A DNA stretch of 64,000 nt from Bifidobacterium tissieri (GCF_002259645.1 NZ_MWWV01000002.1:1-64000); one strand, 5' to 3'. Counted from the first letter of the stretch, positions 30,865 to 40,664 are shown. Made by a program: numbers and translations. The notes: a model not told the origin generated them from the letters alone.

Positions 30865-32864
30865 TATCGTGCACCTCCTTCGGCGGTGGGAGCGTTGTGG
30901 ACTTCGTGGGCCAATGACTGTTCCTCCTCGGGCAGTTCGGTTTCGGCGCTGTTCAGCGCATTGCCCGCGGAACGATCGACCGGCGAGGTAGCGTCATCCG
31001 TCACGTCCTCCGGCCGGCCCTGGTTCTTGGTCTGGGATTCGTAGATGGACCGGTATTCCTCGCAGGTGAGCAGCAGTTCGTCATGCGTGCCGCGTGCCAT
31101 GATGCGACCGCAGTCCATGACGAGGATCATGTCGGATTCCTGCACCGAGGAGACACGCTGGGCGATGATGATCTTGGTGGTGTCCGGGATCTCGTTGTGG
31201 AACGCCTCACGGATGAGTCGGTCGGTCTTGGTGTCGACGGCGCTGGTGGAGTCGTCGAGGATGAGGATCTTCGGCTTCTTCAGCAGTGCGCGCGCGATGC
31301 ACAATCGCTGGCGCTGGCCACCGGACACGTTGGTACCGCCCTGTTCGATGTACGTGTCGTACTTGTCGGGGAATTCCTGGATGAAGCTGTCGGCCTGGGC
31401 GAGCTGGCAGGCGTGCCGCAGCTCCTCGTCGGTGGCGTTCGGGTTGCCCCAGCGCAGGTTTTCGGCGATGGTGCCGCTGAACAGCACGTTCTTCTGCAGA
31501 ACCATGGCCACCTGGTCGCGCAAGGCTTCAATATCGTATCGGCGTACATCGAGACCGCCGACCCGCAGGGATCCGGCGGATACGTCGTACAGACGGGGTA
31601 TGAGCTGAACAAGCGAGGATTTGGAGGAGCCGGTGCCGCCGACGATGCCGATGGTCGCGCCGGACGGGATGTTCAGGTCGATGTCGTCGAGCACGGGCTT
31701 TTCCGAACTGTCGGAGTAGCGGAAGGTCACGTGGTCGAAGTTGATCGAACCGTCGGCCACGGTCATGACGGGCTGGTCGGGATCGGTCACGGTGCTTTCC
31801 TCCTGCAGCACCTGGCAGATGCGTTCGGCGGACGCCTGCGAGATGATCACCATGACGAAGATCATGGACAGCATCATCATGGCCATGAGGATCTGCATGG
31901 CGTAGGTGACGAGCGCGGTCAGATCACCGGTGGTCAAGCCCAGTGCGGCGTTGTTGCCGGAGTCAGCGATCTGCACGGCACCCATCCACGAGATGAGGAT
32001 CATGGAGCCGTAGACGCAGAGCATCATAAGCGGCATGTTGAAGCTCATGATGCGCTCGGCCTTGATGAAGTCCTTGAAGATGCGCTTGGAGATGCGGTCG
32101 AACTTGTTGATCTCGAACGATTCGCGGTTGTACGACTTGACCACGCGGATGCCCTGCAGGTTCTCGTCAACCACGTTGTTCAGCTCATCGTACGTGTGGA
32201 ACACACGCTCGAACACGGGGTGGACGAGCACGGCCAGACCACACAGACCAAGTCCGAGAATCGGGATGCAGGCGAGGAACACCATGGAGATGCTCGGGCT
32301 GATGCGGAACGAGAAGATCCACGCGACGATGACCATGATCGGCGCACGCACGCCCATGCGGATCATCATGGCGTACGCGTTCTGCAGATTAGTCACGTCG
32401 GTGGTGAGCCTGGTGATGATCGAACCGGTGGAGAACCGGTCGATGTTGGTGAAGCTGAAGTCCTGCACCTTTTCAAACTGGTCATGACGCAGGTTCTTGG
32501 CGAAACCGGCGGCGGCGATGGCGGCGAACTTTCCGGCAAGGAAGCCGCAACCCAGCGAAACCAGCGAACAGCACAGCAGAATCAGGCCGAACTTGATGAT
32601 GGCGGGCATGCTGCCGCCCGTGATGCCCTGATCGATCAGCGTCGCCATGATCGTGGGGATCACGATCTCCAGCACGCTTTCGATGATCACGAACACCGGA
32701 GCCAGCAGACTGTGCTTCCGGTATTCGCGCAGGGACCTTCCCAGCGTACGGATCACATGCTTGGGCTTGTCCGGTTCAACGGCCTTGCGCGCCTTTTCGA
32801 TGGCCGCTTCGGTGGCGGCTGCGTCATCGGCCGGCCGCGTCTTCGTGTTTGCGGTAGTGCTCAC
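30864..32864 (-). CDS. ABC exporter half-transporter, degenerate ATP site
   Basis: A 666-residue half-transporter (LmrC/BmrC-like) partnering the downstream gene. Walker A is GGTGSSKSS, the signature is NVSGGQRQRL, and Walker B reads ILILDDSTSAVD. The catalytic Glu that should follow is Asp, the hallmark of the degenerate nucleotide site in heterodimeric exporters. Starts with GTG overlapping the MarR stop (GTGA). The N-terminal ~35 residues are Ala/Lys-rich and cytosolic; the C-terminal ~60 residues are acidic and low complexity. Confidence 0.92.
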   Translation of the reverse strand: MSTTANTKTRPADDAAATEAAIEKARKAVEPDKPKHVIRTLGRSLREYRKHSLLAPVFVIIESVLEIVIPTIMATLIDQGITGGSMPAIIKFGLILLCCSLVSLGCGFLAGKFAAIAAAGFAKNLRHDQFEKVQDFSFTNIDRFSTGSIITRLTTDVTNLQNAYAMMIRMGVRAPIMVIVAWIFSFRISPSISMVFLACIPILGLGLCGLAVLVHPVFERVFHTYDELNNVVDENLQGIRVVKSYNRESFEINKFDRISKRIFKDFIKAERIMSFNMPLMMLCVYGSMILISWMGAVQIADSGNNAALGLTTGDLTALVTYAMQILMAMMMLSMIFVMVIISQASAERICQVLQEESTVTDPDQPVMTVADGSINFDHVTFRYSDSSEKPVLDDIDLNIPSGATIGIVGGTGSSKSSLVQLIPRLYDVSAGSLRVGGLDVRRYDIEALRDQVAMVLQKNVLFSGTIAENLRWGNPNATDEELRHACQLAQADSFIQEFPDKYDTYIEQGGTNVSGGQRQRLCIARALLKKPKILILDDSTSAVDTKTDRLIREAFHNEIPDTTKIIIAQRVSSVQESDMILVMDCGRIMARGTHDELLLTCEEYRSIYESQTKNQGRPEDVTDDATSPVDRSAGNALNSAETELPEEEQSLAHEVHNAPTAEGGAR

Positions 32865-33418
32865 GCGTTCTCCTCCTTCGTGTTCTTCTTGATGTCGTAC
32901 TTATTGTTCTGATTGCGGTGATTCACGATGTCGTCGTCATGGTCCTCCGAGGCCGCGCCGTGCTCTCCCCGTTCGAACCGTTGCTGCGCCGCGGCGATGT
33001 TGTCGCGCATTCGGCGCACATAGTCGTAAAGGGCGCGCTCCTCCTCTTCGGAGAATCCTCCGACCAGCTGCCGTTCCATGCGCTCGCCGTTCGCTTTGAG
33101 GTCGGCGACGATGGCGTCAGCCTTCGCCGTCAGCACGATCTTCTTCAGCCGTGCATCGTGGGCGACCGGTTCGCGGATGATCAGCCCTTTTTTCTCCATC
33201 AGTCCCAGCACCCGCGACGCCGTGGAACGGGTGATACAGAATTTCTGCTCGATGGTGTGCTGGTAGATGTCCGTGCCACGGTTGCGGGCGAGGAACATGA
33301 TGATGCGCGCATTGCCCCCCGTGGCGTCCGCGGCCGATTCTGGCATGGTCTCACCGAGATACCGGTCGACGGACTTACATAGGGCGCGCAGTTCAAGACT
33401 CAAAAAGCGTTTGTCCAT
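32861..33418 (-). CDS. MarR-family regulator of the ABC exporter
   Basis: A 185-residue winged-helix repressor and first gene of the marR-ABC-ABC operon. Core: DIYQHTIEQKFCITRSTASRVLGLMEKKGLIIREP, then the wing HDARLKKIVLTAKADAIV. The C-terminal tail is unusually long, acidic, then Asn/Lys-rich. The ATG at 33418 follows AAGGAG; an upstream in-frame ATG lacks a site. Two GTTG/CAAC palindromes 44 bases apart lie about 70-130 bases upstream and are likely its operators, so autoregulation and drug-induced expression are expected. Confidence 0.9.
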   Translation of the reverse strand: MDKRFLSLELRALCKSVDRYLGETMPESAADATGGNARIIMFLARNRGTDIYQHTIEQKFCITRSTASRVLGLMEKKGLIIREPVAHDARLKKIVLTAKADAIVADLKANGERMERQLVGGFSEEEERALYDYVRRMRDNIAAAQQRFERGEHGAASEDHDDDIVNHRNQNNKYDIKKNTKEENA

Positions 33419-33488
33419 GCGGCTCCTTGATCTCACACCCTCGCGGTCGACGACTTCTCGTCATTGCCGTCAATCCGCAATAGGAAAT

Positions 33489-33546
33489 GTTGTATATGCA
33501 ACGAGACACTCTAATACGTATCGTATACAACAGTTGCAAATGCAAC
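33489..33546. promoter_or_regulatory. Paired MarR operator candidates
   Basis: GTTGTATATGCAAC (33489-33502) and GTTGCAAATGCAAC (33533-33546) share palindromic arms GTTG...CAAC. They are 44 bases apart, about four helical turns, just upstream of the marR-exporter operon. Confidence 0.6.
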
Positions 33547-33566
33547 AATTCGGTGTGTCGAAAGGG

Positions 33567-33760
33567 CAATCGCCGAGTTCTGTGCGGATTATTCGGCTTG
33601 CAGACATCAATCCGCGAGTTCTGAGCGGAGAATTTGCCTTACCCCAAGTACGACCCTTGATATTGCAAGCCTCATACTTCGCTTTTCGTCCCGGCAACGC
33701 ACAGAACTCGAAGATTGGTGTCTGCACTCCTTTGAAATCCGCACAGAACTCGGAGTTAGG
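33567..33760. repeat. Concentric triple-stem palindrome, copy B
   Basis: Same architecture as 26232-26426. The outer pair is CAATCGCCGAGTTCTGTGCG (33567) with CGCACAGAACTCGGAGTTAG (33740). The middle pair is CAATCCGCGAGTTCTGAGCG (33608) with CGCACAGAACTCGAAGATTG (33698). The inner pair is AAGTACGACCCTTG with CAAGCCTCATACTT (33646-33679). All are centred near 33663. It ends 6 bases from the stop of the giant activase gene. Confidence 0.8.
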
Positions 33761-33765
33761 TCAAG

Positions 33766-36700
33766 TCACGCCGCTTCGGACAGGCTCGGCGTGGACTGGG
33801 TGTCGCCGCCGTCCTTGCCGGCCGCCGTGCCCGACGTGCCGTGCTCCTGCTCCTGTTTGCGCTCGTCGTTCTCCACGGCATCCGCATCCACGCCAGCGGC
33901 CTCGGCGGCCTGACGCTTGGCCTCGGCCTGCTTGGCGGCGGAGATCATGAGCTTGATGCGGTTGAGCTGGTTCGCCTGCGAAGCGCCCGGATCGTAATCG
34001 ATCGACACGATGTTCGCCTCGGGGTGCTGTCGGCGGATCTCGCCGAACATGCCGCGTCCGGTCACGTGGTTCGGCAGGCAGGCGAACGGCTGCGCACACA
34101 CCACGTTCGGCGCGCCGGACTCAATGAGTTCGAGGATCTCGGCGGTCAGCAGCCAGCCCTCGCCGGCCTGCACGCCCACCGACGTGACCTCGCCGGCCTT
34201 CTTCACCAGCTCGGCCATCGGCAGATCCTGCTGGAACTTGCCGTGCGCCAGATCGATGGCCCGGCGCACCGGGTTGAGGTAGCGATCCAGTCCCCAGCGC
34301 ATGAGCGCATACAGTTTCTGGTTGCCGCCCATGCCAAGGTTGTGCTCGTTCCAATCCGTGATGTACGGGCGGGTGGTCATGAACTCCATGATGCCGGGCA
34401 CCACGGCCTCGCATCCCTGGGATTCGATCACATCGACCACATGGTTGTTCGCATCGGGATGGTACTTGACGAGGATCTCGCCCACCACGCCCACGCGCGG
34501 CTTGCGCGGAATGTCACGCAACGGCAGCGCATCGAACGACTTGACGATCTCCTTGAGCAGGACCGGGTACGGCAGGTATCCCTTGCCGATCTTCGCCTTG
34601 GCGGTCTTCGAGAACCCATGGTGCTCGATCACCTCGCGGGTGATCGTGTCCCACATGCGGTACAGCTCGTTCGCGCTGCCCTTGACCTTCTCGTACGGAC
34701 GCACGCGGTACAGGCACTTGAGGAACATGTCGCCCACGATCAGCGCCTTGATCGCACGATGCAGCAGCGCCGGGGTCGGCGTGAAGCCGGGGTTGGATTC
34801 GAGTCCCTGCGTGCTCAGCGCGATCACCGGCACCTGCGGGTATCCGGCGTCGATGAGCGCCTTGCGGATCAGACCGAAGTAGTTCGTGGCACGGCACATA
34901 CCACCGGTCTGCGTGATGGCGAGCGCCACCTTGTCCGGATCGTACTTGCCTTCGACGATGGCGTTGACGAGCTGGCCGACGACCATGATGGCCGGGTAGC
35001 AGGCATCGTTGTTCACGTACTTGAGGCCGAGTTCCACGTCCTCGCGGCTGGCATGTTCGAGGACGTCGAACTTGTAGCCGCCGGAACGGATCACGGATTC
35101 GATGAGCGACATGTGCATGGGGCTCATCTGCGGCGCCACGATGGTGTAGTCCTTCTTCATGGACTTGCCGAAGGGGATGCGGTTGGCGTACTTCGACATG
35201 GTGGCGGTGTTGTGCGCGTTCTTCTTGGTCTGCGTGCTGGCCTTGGGGTTGCCGTCCATGACGGCGTCGAGCAGCACCTGACGGCCGGGCGTGGGGGCCT
35301 TGGAACCGGTACGGCGGAATTCGCCGGTACGGCCCTTCGGCGCGCTACCCGCTCTGGTGCCGGCACCCGCACCTGGCGCTCCGGCACCCGTTCCGGCAGC
35401 ACCAGCACCCGCGCCAAGCGCGATCCTGTACGGCTTATCCACGAATCCGGCGTCCAGGTTGGCGGCCGGCATGGTAGCCTCCACCTCGGCCTGGGCGGCT
35501 TCAAGCTGCGCCTTGGCCTCCTCGAACCGGGCCTGCGCCTCGGCGAGACGATTCTCGGATTCGGTTTCGCGACGCACCTGCTCGGCGGTGATCTGCGCGG
35601 CGTGCTCCTCACGCTTCTTGTTGGCCTCACGCTCCTCCACGGCGGCCTTGAGCGAGCGCAGTCGGATCTTGGCGGCACCCAGGTTCGACACCTCGTCGAT
35701 CTTGAGCAGCGTATACACGTCGGCCTTGTCCGCGAGGATCTCGGAGACCTGATCGGTGGTGATGGCGTCAAGTCCGCAGCCGAAGGAGTTGAGCTGCACG
35801 AGCTCGAGTCCCGGGTAGGAGGCCACAAAGTTCGCGGCCGCGTACAGACGCGAATGGTAGGCCCACTGGTTGGTCACACGCAACGGCATGCGGGTGACCT
35901 TGCGGTCGCCCACGTGACGGAATCCGGCGGAGTCCTTGGTCCGCGGGTTCTTCTCCCCCTCGGCGAGATAGTCGCTCAGATGCAGGTCCTCGCCGGGCTG
36001 CAGCTCGCAGATCGAATCCTCGGACAGCACGACCATGCCGAGCGCACAGATCGTCTCGGGAATGCCGTGGTTGATCTCCGGATCGATGTGGTAGGGGCGT
36101 CCGGCGAGCACGATGCCACGGCAGTTGTGCTCCTTCATGTAGGCGAGCGCGCGCAGACCCTCCTGCTGCACGTCGTGCTTGAACAGCTTGTCCTCGGCGT
36201 ACGCCGCCTTGACGGCCTGTTCCGCCTCCTCACGCGTGACGTTGGCCCACGCGAACTCCTCGACGATACGGTCGACCATGAGGTCGTGGTTGGCGAGGTT
36301 GAAGTAGGGGCGCATGTAGCGGATCGACGGGTCGCGCAGTTCGGGCATGTTCGCACCGATCACGACCGGATAGTTGGCCACGACCGGGCAATTGTAGTGG
36401 TTGTCCGTGTTCTCGACCAGATTCTCCTCGTAGCTCACGCACGGGTAGAAGATCGTCTTGACGCCCTTGTGCAGCAGCCACTTGATGTGGCCGTGCACGA
36501 GCTTGGCCGGGTAGCAGATGTTCTCGGACGCGATGGAGTCGATGCCCGTCTCGAACAGTTCGTGGTTGGACCGGCCGGAGATCATCACCTTGAAGCCAAG
36601 GCTGGTGAGCAACGTGAACCAGAACGGGTAGTTCTCATACATGTTGAGCACGCGCGGGATGCCGATCTCGCCGCGGGTGGCCTTCTTGTCGGTGAGCCTG

Positions 36701-38808
36701 CGGTAGGCGAAGCACCGCTTGTACTTGTATTCGTACAGGTTGGGGCGGTCGCTGCGCTTGCGTTTGCTGTCGCCGCCGCGCTCGCAGCGGTTGCCGGTCA
36801 CGTAGCGGGAGCCGTCGGCGAACGTGGTGATGGTGAGCTTGCAGTGGTTCTGGCACAGCTTGCACACGTCACGTTCGGAGGTCATCGACAGGTTGTCGAG
36901 TTCGTCGCCGGAGAGGATCGAGGAGCGCTTGTCCGGATCGTCATCGTCGTTGTAGTGCATGCGCGCGGTGAGGGCGGCGCCGAACGCACCCATGAGGCCG
37001 GCGATGTTTGGTCGGGTCACTTCGCGCTCAGTGAGCAGTTCGAATGCGCGCAGCACAGCGTCATTGAGGAAGGTGCCGCCCTGCACGACCACGGTGTCGC
37101 CGAGGTCGCCGGCGTCACGCAGCTTGATCACCTTGTACAGGGCGTTGCGCACGACGGAGTAGCACAGGCCGGCGGCGATGTTTTCGATCGACGCGCCTTC
37201 CTTCTGCGCCTGCTTGACGGACGAGTTCATGAACACGGTGCATCGCGAGCCGAGGTCGACCGGGTGGTCGGAGGCGAGCGCCTTCTGCGTGAATTCCTGG
37301 ATGCTCAGTCCCATGGACTGGGCGAAGGTCTGCAGGAACGATCCGCAGCCGGACGAGCATGCCTCGTTGACGGCGATCGAGTCGATCACGCCGTCGTTGA
37401 TGGCGAGGTATTTCATGTCCTGTCCGCCGATGTCGATTACGGCGGTGACGCCGGGGCTTACCATTTCCGCACCGCGATAGTGGGCCATGGTCTCGACCAC
37501 GCCTTCGTCGAGGTGCAGGCCGGTGGTGATCAGTCCTTCGCCGTAGCCGGTGGCGCAGCTACGGGCGATGTACGCGTCGTCCGGCAGTTCGCTTTGGATT
37601 TTCTTGACGATGTTGACGGCGGCGGTCAGCGGGCTGCCTTCGTTGTTGGCGTAGCTGGACCAGACGATTTCACGATCGTCGTTGACGAGTGTGGCCTTGA
37701 TGGTGGTGGAGCCCGCGTCGATGCCGAGGAAGTGCGGTCCGTGGGCGCCTTCGAGCGTGCCGATGTGGATGTGTTCGCGGTGGTGACGCTCGTTGAAGCG
37801 TTCGCGATCCTCTTCGGTGTTGAACAGCGGAGGCATGGTGGGCGTGTTGCTCGGCAGGTTCTTCAGGTTTTCCAGCGCCTGGAGGATGTCGGTGAGCGTG
37901 CGCGCCTCGTAGTGGACGGTGCCTTCCTCGTTCTGTTCGGAGTCCTCCTGTCCGGCGAGCAGCGCGGCGCCGTATGCCACGTACAGGTGTGCGTCCTCGG
38001 GGGTGATGAATTCCTTGACGCGATCCTTGAGCGCCCGGCGGAATGCCTCGCGCAGTTCGGAGAGGAAGAACAGCGGGCCTCCGAGGAAGATCACGGTGCC
38101 GCGGATCGGGCGTCCGGAGGACAGGCCGGCGATGGTCTGCGTGGCCACGGCCGTGAAGATGGATGCGGCGAGGTCGGGTTTGGCCGCGCCGTCGTTGATG
38201 AGCGGCTGGAGATCGGTTTTGGCGAACACGCCGCATCGCGAGGCGATCGGGTAGAGCGTCTCGTAGTTCTTGGCCATGTTGTTCAGACCTGTGGCGTCGG
38301 TGTCGAGCAGTGTGGCCATCTGGTCGATGAACGCACCGGTGCCGCCTGCGCATGAACCGTTCATGCGCTGTTCGGGTGTGGGCTTGAGATACGTGACCTT
38401 GGCGTCCTCGCCGCCGAGTTCGATGATCACGTCGGCCTGCGGATACTTGGCGTCGATCGCCACGGTTTCGGCGATGACCTCCTGTGCGAACGGCACGTGG
38501 AGGTTGTCGGCGAGGCCAAGGCCACCGGATCCGGTGATGGACAAGCGTACGGGTTCGTCGCCGCGTCCCAGTTCCTCGAGATGATGGTGGATGTCGGTGA
38601 GCAGTTCGGCCACCGTGGCACGCACGTTGGCGTGATGTCGCCGATAGTCGGCGTAGAGAATGTGCTGGCCGGGGGCGGCCAGCGGCGATTCGTCTCCCCC
38701 GTTTTCCTCGGTCTGGACGCCGTCCTTATCCAGGACCACCGCCTTCACCGTTGTCGATCCAATATCCAGACCGATCCTGATGCAGTCGTTCGTCTTCAAC
38801 TCCGGCAT
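33766..38808 (-). CDS. Giant acyl-CoA dehydratase activase-like protein
   Basis: A single 1680-residue protein with two BadF/HgdC-type ASKHA ATPase modules. The first starts near residue 10 (GLDIGSTTVKAVVLD) and the second near 365 (GIDAGSTTIKATLV). Both contain the cluster-ligand-type Cys motifs (CAGGTGAFIDQM; ACSSGCGSFLQTFAQ). A Cys-rich module follows (VCKLCQNHCKL, then CERGG, about 690-730), then a DUF2229-like region. A C-terminal domain resembles HgdB-type dehydratase subunits (MCRATNYFGLI; CAQPFACLPNHVTGRGMFGEI). Between them lies a helical coiled-coil stretch and a Gly/Ala low-complexity linker. Members of this family activate radical dehydratases, but no dehydratase gene is adjacent. 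The physiological substrate is unknown. Confidence 0.85.
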   Translation of the reverse strand: MPELKTNDCIRIGLDIGSTTVKAVVLDKDGVQTEENGGDESPLAAPGQHILYADYRRHHANVRATVAELLTDIHHHLEELGRGDEPVRLSITGSGGLGLADNLHVPFAQEVIAETVAIDAKYPQADVIIELGGEDAKVTYLKPTPEQRMNGSCAGGTGAFIDQMATLLDTDATGLNNMAKNYETLYPIASRCGVFAKTDLQPLINDGAAKPDLAASIFTAVATQTIAGLSSGRPIRGTVIFLGGPLFFLSELREAFRRALKDRVKEFITPEDAHLYVAYGAALLAGQEDSEQNEEGTVHYEARTLTDILQALENLKNLPSNTPTMPPLFNTEEDRERFNERHHREHIHIGTLEGAHGPHFLGIDAGSTTIKATLVNDDREIVWSSYANNEGSPLTAAVNIVKKIQSELPDDAYIARSCATGYGEGLITTGLHLDEGVVETMAHYRGAEMVSPGVTAVIDIGGQDMKYLAINDGVIDSIAVNEACSSGCGSFLQTFAQSMGLSIQEFTQKALASDHPVDLGSRCTVFMNSSVKQAQKEGASIENIAAGLCYSVVRNALYKVIKLRDAGDLGDTVVVQGGTFLNDAVLRAFELLTEREVTRPNIAGLMGAFGAALTARMHYNDDDDPDKRSSILSGDELDNLSMTSERDVCKLCQNHCKLTITTFADGSRYVTGNRCERGGDSKRKRSDRPNLYEYKYKRCFAYRRLTDKKATRGEIGIPRVLNMYENYPFWFTLLTSLGFKVMISGRSNHELFETGIDSIASENICYPAKLVHGHIKWLLHKGVKTIFYPCVSYEENLVENTDNHYNCPVVANYPVVIGANMPELRDPSIRYMRPYFNLANHDLMVDRIVEEFAWANVTREEAEQAVKAAYAEDKLFKHDVQQEGLRALAYMKEHNCRGIVLAGRPYHIDPEINHGIPETICALGMVVLSEDSICELQPGEDLHLSDYLAEGEKNPRTKDSAGFRHVGDRKVTRMPLRVTNQWAYHSRLYAAANFVASYPGLELVQLNSFGCGLDAITTDQVSEILADKADVYTLLKIDEVSNLGAAKIRLRSLKAAVEEREANKKREEHAAQITAEQVRRETESENRLAEAQARFEEAKAQLEAAQAEVEATMPAANLDAGFVDKPYRIALGAGAGAAGTGAGAPGAGAGTRAGSAPKGRTGEFRRTGSKAPTPGRQVLLDAVMDGNPKASTQTKKNAHNTATMSKYANRIPFGKSMKKDYTIVAPQMSPMHMSLIESVIRSGGYKFDVLEHASREDVELGLKYVNNDACYPAIMVVGQLVNAIVEGKYDPDKVALAITQTGGMCRATNYFGLIRKALIDAGYPQVPVIALSTQGLESNPGFTPTPALLHRAIKALIVGDMFLKCLYRVRPYEKVKGSANELYRMWDTITREVIEHHGFSKTAKAKIGKGYLPYPVLLKEIVKSFDALPLRDIPRKPRVGVVGEILVKYHPDANNHVVDVIESQGCEAVVPGIMEFMTTRPYITDWNEHNLGMGGNQKLYALMRWGLDRYLNPVRRAIDLAHGKFQQDLPMAELVKKAGEVTSVGVQAGEGWLLTAEILELIESGAPNVVCAQPFACLPNHVTGRGMFGEIRRQHPEANIVSIDYDPGASQANQLNRIKLMISAAKQAEAKRQAAEAAGVDADAVENDERKQEQEHGTSGTAAGKDGGDTQSTPSLSEAA

Positions 38809-39093
38809 ACCTTTTCCTTCAATTCGTCCGTGTGCCTCTTCACGCCTACCCGGCCGCGCTCACTTCGTTTTTTGCTGCAACCCTTCATATGCGTTCGCAC
38901 ATTTCCTTGTAGTATCGTAGTCGTCACTACGGAACGTGGACGATCACCAAACCGTTACACGCCCGTATTTTGAGCCGACAGCGAATGATTCTCGACATAC
39001 CTCGCAAAGTTGTTCGTTCTGCCATCACTGATTCCCCGCAGTTCCGTATCCACACACCTGGGAGTGTCTCGGGAGGTGTGTAACCGGAATTGG

Positions 39094-39538
39094 TCGCATG
39101 CGTGCGTCGGATACGCACTGGATCGGGTCTCCTACTGCGGGTTCGTCCCGGATGTCCGTCGGATACGCAGTGAAGCACGCCCTTCGGTGCGGGTTTGCCA
39201 TACATGGATGCCGCATCGAAGCGCGTCCCCTACTGCGGGTTCGTCTCACGCGTGCGTCAAATGCGCACCGGAGCGTGTCCTTAACTGCGGGTTTGTCACA
39301 GACGTGCGTTGAATACGCAGCGAGGAGTGCGGCTCGGTGCGGGTTTGCCTCACGCGTGCGCCGCATGGGCACCGCGGCGTGTCTCCGGTGCTTAAGTGAC
39401 GTATTCGTGCGTCATTTGATCACTGAGCAGTCTCTTGGATGCTTGTCGGACGCACGTATGCGTCATATGAGCATCGGAGCGTACGTCCGGTGCTTGTTCG
39501 GTGCATACGTGCGTCGGATACGCACTGAAGCGGGGAGC
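39094..39538. repeat. 51-bp tandem repeat cluster 1
   Basis: Units of about 51-52 bases carry GTGCGTCGGATACGCACTGG and TACTGCGGGTTCGTC (GCGGG at 39137, 39189, 39235, 39287, 39339), with one unit 6 bases shorter. Further degenerate units to 39538 are closer to the version at 45467. GTGCGT/ACGCAC within each unit forms a small hairpin. As 51 is a multiple of 3, long artefactual reading frames arise. Confidence 0.8.
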
Positions 39539-39539
39539 C

Positions 39540-39852
39540 GTCTTTCTCCATGTCGTCACTGCTTCGATCGGCACGGCTCCCAACGGGAGCCCCTTCCCGC
39601 CGGCCTCGCGACCGGCAGCCAAGACCAACTACACACCACCTACCAAGACTCCCACCGAAGGACCACCATTCACCCTCATCAGAAAGCCAAAATTCCCATT
39701 CACCTTCTAAGGAACCCAAAGGACCACCATTCACCCTCATCAGGCAACCGAAGGACCTAGGAGATGCGTCATGACGCGTGTGGCATCGGTGGCGCAGAAG
39801 GCGAAGGCGTACAAAGGTACGTCGAGTCTTCTGTGCCGCCGATGACACTCCG
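39540..39852. other. Intergenic region beside nrdG
   Basis: Contains a perfect hairpin GGCTCCC/GGGAGCC at 39575-39591. It also has an exact direct repeat of 24-25 bases (GGACCACCATTCACCCTCAT...) at 39658 and 39719. No gene is recognised; the sequence is C-rich on the plus strand. Confidence 0.5.
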
Positions 39853-40566
39853 TCAGGATGCATCTCCTTCGCCGGCCGCGCGGTCCTTGCCATATATCTC
39901 GGGGATGAATCGCTCCTGGTCGTGGAGTTTGGCCCAGATGACGGGCTTGCCGGCGGTAAACGACTTCGGAACGTCGAGGATGCGCTGGTTTTTGGAGCCG
40001 CGGAATTGGAGGAGGGAGTCGTGCTGATCCTTGAGGTAGCGACCGTCGACGAGGATGTCGATGAGCTGGAGGAGCTCGAGCTTGTCGGGGGTTTCGCCGG
40101 GGCGCATGAGCTCTTCCCAGGTGTAGCCGGTCCAGCACCAGATGTCTTTGGTGTGGCCGAAGCGTTCGCGGATCTTGCGGCAGAGGGGGGTGAGGATGGT
40201 GGTGTTGAGGAGGGGTTCGCCGCCGAGGAGGGTGAGGCCTTGGACGAATGATTGGGAGAGGTCGTCCATGATCTGGTCTTCCAGTTTCTGGTTGTACTCG
40301 TAGCCGGCTTGGAAGTCCCAGATGGAGGAGTTGTAGCAGCCGTCGCAGCGGAAGGGACAGCCGCTGACGTAGATGGAGCAGCGGATGCCTTCGCCGTCGG
40401 TCATGAGGAAGCGTTTGTAGTCGGCGACCATGCCCTGACCCATGCGACGACCGTCCCATTGGCCGGCGCGGGGGTTGTTGGTGAGTTCGCTGGGAACGCC
40501 GGGACCACGGTCGGGTTCTCCGGCGGCGAAGTCGTGGTGTTTGACCTGTTTCCATGAATCAGGCAT
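39853..40566 (-). CDS. nrdG: Anaerobic ribonucleotide reductase activase
   Basis: A 237-residue radical-SAM enzyme that installs the glycyl radical on NrdD. The [4Fe-4S] motif is CPFRCDGC (CxxxCxxC) within IYVSGCPFRCDGCYN. LTLLGGEPLL is the SAM-binding GGE motif. DIWCWTGYTWEEL and ILVDGRY are NrdG signatures. Longer than E. coli NrdG (about 154 aa), as in actinobacteria, with an N-terminal extension. Start at 40566 is supported by AGAAGGAG; the ORF extends upstream without support. It follows nrdD on the same strand after a 229-base gap containing two hairpins. Confidence 0.93.
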   Translation of the reverse strand: MPDSWKQVKHHDFAAGEPDRGPGVPSELTNNPRAGQWDGRRMGQGMVADYKRFLMTDGEGIRCSIYVSGCPFRCDGCYNSSIWDFQAGYEYNQKLEDQIMDDLSQSFVQGLTLLGGEPLLNTTILTPLCRKIRERFGHTKDIWCWTGYTWEELMRPGETPDKLELLQLIDILVDGRYLKDQHDSLLQFRGSKNQRILDVPKSFTAGKPVIWAKLHDQERFIPEIYGKDRAAGEGDAS

Positions 40567-40664
40567 GGGCGTTCTCCTTCTGCTGGCGCGGACGGCGTCT
40601 TCCTCTGTACACGGCTTGTACGTGTTCTCAGTCATACGCCGCCGTGCGGAGCGCGCACATGACT

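Noticed and set aside
33841-38355. 1504-codon plus-strand frame opposite the activase gene
   Set aside because: Antisense of a real gene with consistent motifs; the mirror frame has no domain.
39098-39760. 220-codon frame over the tandem repeats
   Set aside because: The 51-bp period keeps the frame open; no start signal and repeat-derived Cys/Arg-rich protein.
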